From contig JAENRS010000020.1 in NCBI GenBank assembly GCA_018466975.1, forward strand, positions 1-64,000: a DNA stretch of 64,000 bases. Reading direction: 5' to 3'. The notes beneath the pieces were generated by a model. It did not search any database, was not told the origin of the DNA, and saw nothing but the letters and a program-made list of their open reading frames with translations. Made by a program: the position numbers and the translations under genes. The stretch is from Sparassis latifolia (lineage: Eukaryota > Basidiomycota > Agaricomycetes > Polyporales > Sparassidaceae). This document shows, one piece after another, positions 24,399-35,194 of this stretch (the first letter of the stretch is position 1; every line of letters starts with the position of its first letter).

Positions 24399-25499
24399 AC
24401 AGGTGCATAGGGAGACGGGGATGAGGTCAAGGTGGGTGTCACGCTCCACGGGCGATCCGCTTCATAAGTAGGAGCAGACACCGCCTCATGGGGCCGAAGT
24501 CGGGGATGGACGAAATGCGGCGCTCTCTACGTACGACACCGGTCATGATGGGTCCCCTGATGCATTACCCTCTGTCGTCCGACACGTACAAGTGACGGAA
24601 TATGGGCATGCTAAATTGTAGGAGCTGAGCTAGTATCACACTTGAGGCGTCGGTAATAGGACGATTGCTAGACATGGAACACCTATCTAACGAGAATAGC
24701 TGCGGTTCCAGGGCACTGGAAGAGCCTGGGCGTCGGCTGTCTGCGTCTGAATAACGTTCAGCTATGTTGGGGGACGAAGCTGTCAGCTGGAGGGAGATGC
24801 TTTGCCATGGTAGGACGGTTCTGACGCGCTCATGTGATGTACGCGGGGGCGCTGGACTGTGTTGGTCAAGCTTCTACCAGATGCCATCGTGCCGACCACG
24901 GGGCTCTAGGGTCCCAAAATGATATGAAGCGCGATGCGAGCACTCGTATACCGAGAAGATGGAGTCCGAAAGTCGACGTACACTTCGTGAGATGGTGATC
25001 ATACGCTGTGAGTCTGCGTCGCGAACCAAGTGCATCGGGAAAGGCTGAGGTTTCTGGCATTGACCTGCATTCGACTTGCAGTGAGAAATTCACGATCCAA
25101 TTTTTTGAGCCAGCGAAGTCGTACAATTGCAACAATTGGAAGAAGCTGAGTGCCTGCACGCTTGTGAATGATTAACTCGCCAGTCGTGAATGTATACAAA
25201 ACGCAAAGCGTAGAAAGCACATGTAAGAACCAGCACAACTAATAATACGATCGTTGAGGGTTTGAAAGAACACATATGTATGTGTCCGATCTGCACTGTG
25301 GAATCCAAAAAAAATCTTCAAACCTAGACATTTATTATGCAAGCCACGGGTATTTCAGCAACTTCGACGCATCAGATCGACCCTCAGGGCGTAACTGAAA
25401 CATGCCGCCGAGGAAAGAAGCCAAGGTCTTGATATCTGGCTCATCAGGGATGTATCTTTAGCAGTTGTTCCACGGTGAACCGGATGAGCACCGGGGCTT
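24399..25499. other. No gene recognised
   Basis: Short overlapping frames only. About 25320-25499 may be eroded 3' kinase sequence. Confidence 0.4.
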
Positions 25500-26620
25500 C
25501 AATCAGCACTCCTATGTATCCTGATGAGAATTGGAAGCAGACAAAAAAATTAAGGAAGGCGCACCATTCTTATCAATGAATCTCGAAGAGTGCGTGCCTT
25601 TGGCAAGCAGGTCTGCAGGGAAGTCTCCACAAACTCCGACAATCTGCATGATGTGTGTCTGCGCAGGGCGAAGGCCCGTTTCCTTAACTTCAAAAAAATG
25701 ATTGAAAAGGCAAATGCCCATCATGAGCGCATAAATCTGAAAAACAAAGGCATCACAAACAATATGGCTGATTCACACAATGGAACATACAACACAATTT
25801 AAACTCCAGATATCAGTTGCTGTACTCCACTCGGCACACAGTATGGCTTCTGGGGCGCGCAGTGCAGGCGGTGAGATTTGGTCTGTAATGTGTTTATGAA
25901 CCCAGTTGACTGCAATGATGGCATTAGCTGCGATAACTCTGGGATAACAGTAAACATCACCGTGTCCAAGATCTCCGACTTTGAATATTTCTGGAATACA
26001 GGCAGGTCCTGCGGCATTAGCTTGTATCGCCGAGGGGGCCACGTCCGATGGGTCAAATCACAGCAGATTATCAGGCTTAATATCTGATACTGGAGGTCAG
26101 CTGCAAGAATTATAGCAAGAACGAGGAAATAACCCGTGTGTATCATTAAGTAAGAGTTGTGCAGGTAAGATAGACCAAGAAGAGTGTGTCTTGCGATCTG
26201 TTTTACAACAGAAGTTGAAGCCGTCCCACATTTCCGTCCGAATCACGGCAAATGTTATTCACGCTTGAATGAGCAAGTTCGAGAACGAGACAAATGTGAA
26301 TGCTGCTAGAACTCGTATGACGAAAGTGATCCAGGAGCCGCACGACGTGGTTATATCCTGAGTGAGCTGGGTCAGTCTTATTGGTTGTCGTCATAATATT
26401 GACTTCATCAAGTCCGGTGGCGCCTTCAGTACACTCAGTGGTCAATATTTTAATTGCAACGTCGAGATCGTCCCTAATTTGCACGTCGGCTGTCAGTTAC
26501 TCGACGGGATATATCCTGGCGTACAGAGTGTCCCGAGTAAGCCACACTGTCGAGAATCTGGCCCCACCTAGCTTGCGCATGATTGTGTACCTGTTGTGGA
26601 GGCAGTCGCCGACCTGAGCA
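25500..26620 (-). pseudogene. SR-type protein kinase (SRPK-like) remnant
   Basis: Minus-strand pieces follow kinase order: NRYTIMRKLGGARFSTVWL (glycine-rich loop, degenerate), DVAIKIL (VAIK lysine), HVVRLLDHFRH, the catalytic loop DIKPDNLL, DLG, PALRAPEAILCAEW, TDIWSL, then HIMQIVG..FP and RFIDKNG. A TGA at 26058-26060 follows DIKPDNLL in frame, and frames change between pieces. Expected introns are very short or missing. It resembles the intact kinase at 61337-63642 in layout but is more diverged, so it may derive from the larger SRPK-like family of mushrooms, not directly from that gene. Confidence 0.8.
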
Positions 26621-27052
26621 GCGCAAGGGACTCCTTGCGGGTGTCGCGATATTCCTGGGGGCACAGCCGAAGTGCTCGAGGACACGTGCAATTGCTGCTA
26701 GACGGCGAGCAGGGGTCAAGATCTCATAGTATCGCAGAGTCAGTATTACTGTAATACTAGGACGCGGCCCTGCCCTAGGTCCGTAGAGATGGCTTCTAGT
26801 GGCCGAAAGAATTGTGAATGATAGATGTATCGCAATGTCCAGAGCCTGAGGCACTTGCACGAAAAGACAGTGAAAGGACGAGCGGCACAGACCGGCACGG
26901 ACCGGCGACATTGGCACGTAGTATTCAATTCTTCTCTCTCCGTATTTGCCGTGTACAAGCAAGAAGGAAGTTGATGCGGGCCTTTGTAATGAGGTGCGTA
27001 CATTATCCGGATACCATGTATCCTAGTGAACGGACTCACGAATCACGGTCTA

Positions 27053-27117
27053 GCATCGACTCGGGAGATTTAATTCATGCTTGAGTCAAGCATGAGTTAA
27101 ATCTCCCGAGTCGATGC
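27053..27117. repeat. 65-nt near-perfect palindrome
   Basis: Left arm 27053-27084 and right arm 27086-27117 are 32-nt inverted copies with one mismatch (T at 27074, complement of C expected), around a single central G at 27085. It would form a very stable cruciform or RNA hairpin. It lies between the kinase remnant and unannotated sequence. Confidence 0.9.
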
Positions 27118-28331
27118 ACTGAAGTGCGCTTTCCGGCGCAATCTATTCTTTCGGGAAGCAGATCCTTCTTCGGCCTTGGAGGCGGAACTGGAGATAACTG
27201 ACAATCAGGGCGAGGGTAATGGCAAGATGAAGGATGAAGAGTTAACCCTCGAGATCGAGCTCGACTCCGATGCTGAGGATAATGGCGAGCCGGAGGAAGA
27301 TGTAGCACGGCGAAGAGTTTTAATATATACATTTTATTTCAGATTATTTACCATAATTTAAGCAGCAGCTTGACTAGATGTGCTTGCCAGCCACTTCAGG
27401 TAAAACTCCTTCGCCTCCAGGCAAGGCTTGCAAGCCTCGGTGCCAGCCCGTGCTAGTTCTCGCCAACTTCTGCGCATTTTCGCGCCGACCTCTGTACTAC
27501 TCGCAGCCGATGGAAACTGAAGTTTCCTCTCTCTGTATATATCTAGAATGGTGAGTCAGTCTTACACGTTGAGGTTGCAATATGTTTTTCTATTACTCTC
27601 TGAAGTATATTTCTAAGTAACCTGTACGTTGGGCGGTGCCACGCGTAAGTGATTATTTTATATGCATTGAGATTCTGCCGCGAACATACGCAATCCAGTC
27701 AATATTATTCAGCATTGGTTCGTGTTTTTTTGACATTCTGGTCAGGACCTTTCTAGTCACTCCGACCGGGTTGAGACATAGGCTTCTTACGATTTCTCGT
27801 CGCGGTAAATTTCTCTTGCTTATGTCCTGGTGTGCGCTCGTTCTTTTTATTTTCAAGGATGTGCGTATCACGCGCATCTTGCGTTGACAATCTTTCGACA
27901 TGCATAACTCTCTGACCATTTTATGTGACCCCATACAGCGATGTAGATTGCGGGTTCTCTCGTCGAACAGGAGCTGTACCTGAGTGTCGATAGCCTCTCA
28001 TGCATGCTCCATGAGACATGTGCTTGCTGAAGCACTTGTGTGTCCGCGGGACTCGTCAGCCCGCAGACTGACCTGCTAGAGTACGATCGTGGGGCAGAGC
28101 CAGCAATCGTAGCCTACAAACCCCACACAGACCATGCACGGTTCCGCAACATCATAATGAATATCTGGCCGTCCACGTTTGCACTTGAAAGGCTTTTCGA
28201 TTTCTCCGGACCCCCCACGCAACGGCGAATGTTACAATCCAGTTACTGAATTCGATCCCGTAAGTGTGCCCTTTCCCGCACTCGTTCCGCACTACATTCA
28301 AACTGTATCTAAAAAAACATGGGAAAACGGG
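27118..28331. other. No gene recognised, one acidic frame
   Basis: A plus frame at about 27118-27361 encodes a Glu/Asp-rich stretch (LTLEIELDSDAEDNGEPEED) and ends in a stop. It could be the last exon of a lost gene. The rest shows nothing. Confidence 0.3.
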
Positions 28332-30501
28332 CTAACTTTCAACTTCCAGCGCGGCTTCGTCCTCCCTCTGCTGCGCCTCCTGAAAACGATCGAGCGCCCG
28401 TAACAGCCTCGCCGCCCATCGCAGTGCCTTTATAAGCTGCTCGCTGCGTTTCAAGAATGCCGGGCAGTCGTATATAGTATGCACGATCTGCTCCACGGTG
28501 GCTAGTGAGTCCTCGAGTCGCCCCATCGCCTCGAGTACTGCTGCTAGTGTATCAAGGATATTAGTGAATACAGCGTACTCCTTCGCAGTGGTGGCTACGC
28601 CACGTAGGATAGGGATCGCCTCTTGCGACAGCCTTAGAGCGTCTTCGTACAACCCAGAAGTGTAGGAGAACCAGGCTTGGTTGTTCAGCGCATCGCAGAA
28701 TTCCACCCGCCATGCGTTGGGTCGGGCTGAGAAGAAGCCACGGAAGAGTTCAACCGCCTCTTCATTCGCCTGCAAACACTCTGGGGTCCTGCCTGCTTTC
28801 CACAAGTGGTGGGCGTAATTGAACAATGCGCGTGCGAGCCTGTGCTGTGCGGATGGGACGTGACTCTGTTGCATCGTGGTGCGGCACAGACTGGTGGCTT
28901 CCTCCACGCACTCGAGCGCCTTATCGAAATCCCCTCCGTCGCCGAAGTGCCGTGCCTGTCCAATTAGCATATTTGCTAGCTCTGGCATGAATTCTTTCCT
29001 CGCATCAGCGAGCCTACGGAAGATGCAAACGGCCTCTTCAGCCACCGATAGCACATCGGCGCGATGCATTCGGCCCTTATGCCGAAGTACAAGCGAGTAA
29101 ATGTTCAGCGATATGCCCAGATCGGCAGCTATCCCGTCATCCAGGGTGTCTGCGTAGGCTTGGCGGTAGAGCTCGATGGCCTCCGAGCTGGCGACCTTTG
29201 CTGCGGAGTACTGGCCTAACTTCGAGCGGTATAATGCTACGAAGCGGGCGCTGCGCGCAAGATAGGGAGCAAAGGCTTTTGGTTGTTTGCGGTGCATGTC
29301 GCGGTACAAGCTGACCGACCACGCGAGAACCATCAGGGCGCTGGCATACATTGCCAGATCGCCTAGTATTGTTGCGAGGGAGTGTAAGTTCTTCGCACAG
29401 TCTGTTGCTGAAATTGGCGCGCTCCGGGGGCGGAACATTTTGAGAGTACACGAGATCTCGAGAATGGCGTCCTTTATCTGGACAGACGGATCTGCGGTGC
29501 TGGGATAGTGAGGAATGTAAACGTACGGCTCAATGCCATCATAGTCTTTGTTGAGCGCCGCGAGAGTGATCGGTCGCGTAAATACTTGGTTCAGCGTCTC
29601 GAGATGCAGGCTGAGCGAGTGAGACGCTACCTCGTTCTTCTCGACGTCGTTCAAAGTCTGAGAATCCATGTTAAGTCAAGAAGGCCGATGATGTGGATGA
29701 GGGCTTACAGTGAGGGCAGACGGCCTTACCACAATACCTCTGTGAACGACAGAATCGGTAGTGATTTGCCGGAGCACGACGGCATAGGGCACTTCTTGCG
29801 GCTCCTGAGACGTACTCTGGCGAAAAGCTTGTACTAGCTGGTTCATGGAAGAGCGTTGTTCGGCATTCATAGCGTGGAAGGAATGAGCTTGAACACGGGC
29901 ATTCTGCTCAAATCGCACCATGGAGGTAATCTACAGAGTATGATGATTAGCATATCAATTTCGAAAGGTGATGTGACGGACCAAGAAGCGCATCTCGCAA
30001 GCTCGAATATTGCTCTCGAAAATGAGGATATCTGCTTCGAGCTCATCTGCAGCCTTCCATGATTTGAGATGGCTCCAAACCAGGGGTAATCCTCGCTTCC
30101 GGTGTTCTATGCGTTTCGAGCAACGGCGATATATACGTTCGAGCTCACTGCCTCAGCACATGCGATGAACATCATTGAAAGACCCGTCACATGCATGACA
30201 CTTACTCCCACAATTCAGTGAGTGCATCTTGTAGTTGACGAGACGTTAGGTCAGCCTCATGTGCGCGAGTTACCTCCTCAAGTTCAACGAGATGCTTGAC
30301 ACTGTTGTTACACAGTGCACGTAGCTTTTTGCGATTGTCAGAGACTTGTAGTCCATTAGTTAGTCAACTATAGCCGAAATGAACGGAGAGAAAATTTCGC
30401 ACCTTCTCTACCGACTCTGCGAGCTTCTGAGCAAGCTCTCGCATGTCTTTCACGAAGGCCACACAAGCGAAGACTGTGGTAGCCACGGTGATGGGATCCA
30501 T
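28332..30501 (-). CDS. N-terminal helical bundle plus TPR repeat protein
   Basis: Exons 30501-30403, 30324-30206, 30072-29982, 29930-29709 and 29657-28332 give 618 codons plus stop, with all phases matching. The start MDPITVATTVFACVAFVK and the following Leu/Glu-rich helices resemble the N-terminal four-helix (HeLo/MLKL-like) regions of fungal NLR-like proteins. Residues 180-610 form tetratricopeptide repeats, seen as repeated patterns such as AEEAVCIFRRLAD, ANEEAVELFRGFF and SQEAIPILRG. No NACHT or NB-ARC nucleotide-binding domain lies between them. TPRs bind proteins. The usual combination in fungi adds a STAND NTPase, so this is a reduced form or an adaptor. The acceptor of exon 2 (AAAAAG at 30325) was chosen because it keeps frame; the true border may differ. 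Confidence 0.75.
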
Positions 30502-33197
30502 TGGAAGTAACGATTAGGTATCCGTTCCATGCGAAACGTGCATACGAAGGGTTCATATACTGTAGAGCACCGCTCCTGGTCATGCTGCAGGGAAATTTTC
30601 AAGGGTTGCCTGGACTGCGGACCGATGAGGAACATCGCCAGTCTACGTAGATCATGCTGTACGTTGTCGGCGGTGTTCAGACTGGTGACGTAGCATACGT
30701 ATGTATTGTGGCTGTCAGATACACTTGTGGTGCTTTACTGTGCTCTGCCCAGACTCACGTACTTCGTCCTGACTCCTACGAACATGTGCTTCCCTGGTCT
30801 TCACTCAGACGGAGACTACACAGTCATCACCACCAGATGATATGTAAAACGGCCGGGTCACTAGACAGGAATGCAAGGCGAAGTAGAGGACTCTGAGGAG
30901 TGACCACAGTCTCACTCAGGTCAAGCATGTGCATGAAACACGGCGACCACCACTTCGGACAAGATCGACGGTGATTGCCGCTCGGACCGGTACTTAGTCA
31001 CGGGATCCACGGCAGGACGTTGACATATTTGGTAAATGCTTTTTTCTTGAAGATGGTAAATTCCCGGGATTCAAATATTTGCTCCAAAGGTGCTATAGAT
31101 GCAGCCCCTTCCGTCCTCTATCTTCTGTCCATGTTGTGTAGGGCTCGCAATCGTAAGTTACTTCGTTCCTGTTCAAGTTTCAAGAAGTTCTTACAGTACA
31201 TACTTTTCGTCCAGGGAAACCTTGACTTTATCTGTGCATAAAGCACTTCCTACTAGGCGATCCTCATTCAAAACAATATATGACGTGCGTCTTTTCAGCT
31301 TTCCGTCTTATCTGTAACAGCGCTCAACTAGTTCCGCATTCATTACGTTCGGTGCCAAGGCCTGCATATGACTCGTTTGTCAGTCTGGCTTTGTACTGTA
31401 CTGTATACTTTCATCTTCGCCGGCACAGCCCAAGCTTGATCGACCGCATGAACAGGCACCAGCGCTCATGCCCTTCATAATTGCATGAAGATGCCGCTTA
31501 ATCGGTGATGGCCATCGATAGCCCTATTGCACTGCGTCTTCCATTTCTAATAGGTTAGGGTCCAGTCACCCATCTTCCGCACTGCATCTTGCTGCAAATC
31601 ACGTCTCCGATGTCCTTTAAGCTCGGTGTATTTTACCTCGATTATGCCCGCACCCAACGATGGTACTTCACCCTGGTGGTCAACGGTACAGTGAGCCTCC
31701 GTGGGACGGCCTGCTGGCGAGAATGAACCTGAGTCCTTCCTTTCATCGTAGGACACTGCTGAGCAGCTAGGAAAGATGATCAATGAGCACCTGAAGGCGA
31801 CAACGTTGTCCAAGCTCGAGTAAGTACTTTGTGAGTTCACTGGGTATCCGCTGAAGAAGGGTGTACAGGAGCGTCGAGTCCAGACCCCGCGACTTCAGCG
31901 GGCTGAACCTGAGGGAACCTCTTCCGGACAAGTGGACGCTCGCGGCGTGTGGCATTAGGGAGGGCCATTCTGTGCTTGCGAGTACGTACTGCTATCCCGC
32001 AATCACGCTTGGCGTGAGTTCTGATAGTTCAAGGCGCGTATTCCTGCCCCTTCCCGTAACTGAGCCTATGAATATCTCCTCCAGGGAAATCACTCAGTCG
32101 GAGGCCCGTATATTTCACAAAGCAGAATCTTCCGGAGAAGGCAGTCCAGACATCTTCTTGTCAAGTCTGCCGATGATGTAGACGTTTGCCGCTGCGGCAC
32201 GATGAGTCGATACCTCACTTACTTATAGCTGAGCCGTAGATGTAGTACGATGATAACCAGTCCCGGACTCTGGGACGTGCAGTACCCTGCTACGGTGAAG
32301 TCATTGTGCCCGGAACAGCTGTCATAGAGAAGGTGGTGACTGTCTGAAATCGCAGGCTCACATGTCGTCGCCGCCTCAGTGGCACGAGAGAGTTACAAAA
32401 ATACTCATCTTCGAAGGTCGCCTGGATTTTGATGCGGACGTACTGCGCAGGCGAGGTAAGATTGAGAGTCGTGATTGTGCTACTCTGTCGACAATTCATA
32501 CTGTAGGTGACCACGAGCCGCCATGTTTGTACCATGTAATGCTCTGGGAGACTGCCAATAGTATAGGCTCATAGATACAGCCTCTAGTTAGCGGAAGACA
32601 ATCGTTCCAATAGTAATGCAATGAAAGGTGTGTGCATCCATTTTTCATGGTCGCGGCACCAGTCATGCTCCTGCCACTCGAACATTCATATTATCAATGT
32701 TCCTTGGAACTTCCGTCGACAGCTTCAGCACGTAGCTGAGCGTCTTCACCCTCGTCCTTGCCGTCGCCCGAAAGTCTCTTTGAGATGAAGGGATGTACGA
32801 TGTCGACAGGCGCTAGATAGATGGACGAGTCGACGCTGCGTACGAACGGTTCCCCACGCTTGTAAGGTGTGCCGCTCCTCTTCTCCACCATATGGCCCTC
32901 TTCTCTTTCCCTTCCCCACCTCATCACCGGTGTAATCCCTACAATATCACCCCCATTCAGATTTTGCGCATTATACCTATCTCCGTTATACACATCTCGC
33001 TCTTTATCAATTTACTTGATTATCAGCTCCCCTCCAACGTATTGCGTCCGTGCCGATACTGTCGCACAGATTCGTCTACTTCTACTTCCCTCTGTCATCT
33101 TCCTCCCTGCCATCTCGCCCGTACGCATCGTTCTACACCTTCGGCGACTCCTTTCCGCCAATTGTGCCGTACGCTGACCACACCCGGCGGTCTGCAG
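30502..33197. other. Mostly empty, possible coding remnant at 31861-32181
   Basis: A plus frame at 31861-32181 contains SGLNLREPLPDKWTLAACGI and looks protein-like, but I cannot assign it and find no joined exons. The rest contains only short frames. Confidence 0.3.
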
Positions 33198-33772
33198 ATG
33201 TTCGGCGTCGTGTGCAGACTGACCAGCAAGTACTTCGTTCCTTCTCAGACATCCAACTTACCCATCCCGCTACTCTGCCCCCTTATCCGGGCCAATCGCC
33301 TATTGCATGCATGCGTGTTTTCCTGATGCAAGGCCCACATTGACAGTCCGGGGACCGTCGACATCAACCGGTGCGTCCCCCTCCGAGTCATCTTACCCGT
33401 GCCCATCTCACAGTACGATACTGACGGTGCTATCCGACAGCGTGGAGGAGCTAGCGAAGAAGGGCATCGACATAGCGCAGGTCGCGATCGCGTGGAGCCT
33501 GTCCAAGCCGGGCGTCACCGCGCCCATCGTTGGGACCACGTGTCTTGACAACCTCAAGGACATCATCGATGCGCCTGAGTTCTGCACCTTCCCCTGAGGA
33601 CGATGATGACATTTGAACAATATTGCATTGAACAGCCGCGGTACACATCCAACTGACGGAGGACGAGATTAAGTATCTCGAGGAGCCGTACCGCCCGTTG
33701 GAAAGTAATGGCCGCTTCCGAAAGCTCAGCGCAAGGTGGTGGGAAGGCATGGCGTTTAGAGGACGGCTGTGA
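33198..33772 (+). pseudogene. Aldo-keto reductase C-terminal remnant
   Basis: CAG-ATGTTCGGCGT at 33195-33207 matches the exon border of MFGVG in the intact reductase (59228). After unrelated sequence, 33421-33595 encodes VEELAKKGIDIAQVAIAWSL and NLKDIID, and 33639-33772 encodes LTEDEIKYLEEPYRP with a longer tail. In the intact gene NLKDIIG is followed by a GTGAGC donor. Here the donor position reads GATGCG, so normal splicing is lost. The N-terminal barrel with all catalytic residues is missing. Confidence 0.85.
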
Positions 33773-34241
33773 GATGTGTATGTACGCACTATGTGTTGTA
33801 GAGCTAGGCAGAGAAACCCGTACGAGTTCACGGAGATGAGATAGAATCCAGGATGGAGATATGGATTCCTGAGACAGACCGTGAACTGCTGTGTTTTCCA
33901 GCCTCTTCTCGATGTGGTTGTCCTTCTGTCGGAACCATTCGGACTGCTGGACGCAGGAATCCGATGTCACGTCAAACAATATTCTCCACTGAACGTTCTT
34001 CCCGCTGTCAGCATTCTTCGCTGCTGGGTGCTCCAATGCTCCAAGTAAGACGTACAACACCTATGCGGTATCACGCTGTTGATCAAGTATCTACTTACCG
34101 TTTTCCAAGTTGAACGACCCCTACGGGACCTTCCTATCAGTGATGGCGCTGACTGGCTGGGACTGAGCGAAGGATCCAGTGGGATGTATGCTTGCATTAT
34201 CAGAAAGGTGACATGGTCAAGGCAGGGGGAGGCGTGCTAGT
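33773..34241. other. No gene recognised
   Basis: Short frames only between the reductase remnant and the amidase fragment. Confidence 0.4.
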
Positions 34242-34304
34242 CGTGTTCGTGTTGTCGAGCGTTCGGATGATATTTTTGACCAGCACGGGGATGCCATGCA
34301 GTAT
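34242..34304 (-). pseudogene. Amidase exon fragment
   Basis: Minus-strand sequence encodes LHGIPVLVKNIIRTLDN, nearly the same as HGIPVLVKDNIGTLDK encoded by exon 3 of the amidase at 35195-37598, including the catalytic Lys. The neighbouring amidase exons are not recognisable around it. Confidence 0.75.
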
Positions 34305-35194
34305 GTAACCATGCAGAACGAGTGATGCATTACAGGGTACTCACCGACGGAAGGTCCTTTTCCCCTGTATACCGTCGACGATGTAGGGTTTGGTTAGATC
34401 ATAGTGACGGAAGCAAGCATCAACAGGAGGAACAAGATCGTGAACGATCGGATCGTGCACAACCCTCTGTGGATCGCCGATCGTCACAAAGCAAGTAACG
34501 GGCTTTCCCAGTGAGAGAGCCAAAAAAAAAGGCACTCAGCCAAGAGAGGATTCCAGTAGAGGCTGTAGAAACCGTTCACTGAAAACCCTTGGTGCCATGT
34601 GAAAGACAAACCGTCTGAGATCAGCACAAGAACTTGAAGCATAGTGCTAAGTCAGTCGAGCAGTGAACTCTTCAGTACTAAGGACTTGTGCTCCTGCATG
34701 TTGGACACTCATACCCGCCCTAAACGCAATGGGCAGGAGACTTTCTGCAACTCGATCGGTCAATGCGCGTGATGCTCGGCTCTTGATTCGACAGAAGTGT
34801 GAATGGCGGCTCCCGAGCTTAGGCCATAAACTGACGCAACTTCCGCAACGCACGAGGCATCGCATGCTTGCTTGTACGAGTGACAGCCGGCTGAGATGAT
34901 CGACGAAAGTAACACAGCTGAATTCAGGCTTAGACTTCGGCGTGATCTCCGGACTTGTTTGCTGCTGCTGTTCCAAAGGACCAATGATTCGGTCAATTAG
35001 GCTTTATATCTCCAAAGGAAGCGAAGGTGCACTGAATTACGCCCCATAAAGAGTGGAAGTTGAACTTCCATTTCTACTTATTGAACCTCAGAGCAGTAGG
35101 CTGATGCTCCCATTTACATAACGTCGACGAGCTGAATGTTTGGTATCAAGTAAGGAAGCTTCAGATTGCGATACTGGATGATGAATACCGATAA
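34305..35194. other. No gene recognised
   Basis: Short frames only. The 3' flank of the amidase gene. Confidence 0.4.

Noticed and set aside
31861..32181. Possible ubiquitin-like or unknown domain
   Set aside because: One protein-like stretch without joined exons or a clear match; kept only as a weak remnant note.
32869..33343. Several Ser/Pro/Leu-rich plus-strand ORFs
   Set aside because: They overlap in three frames in pyrimidine-rich DNA and show no motifs, except for the reductase exon border at 33195.
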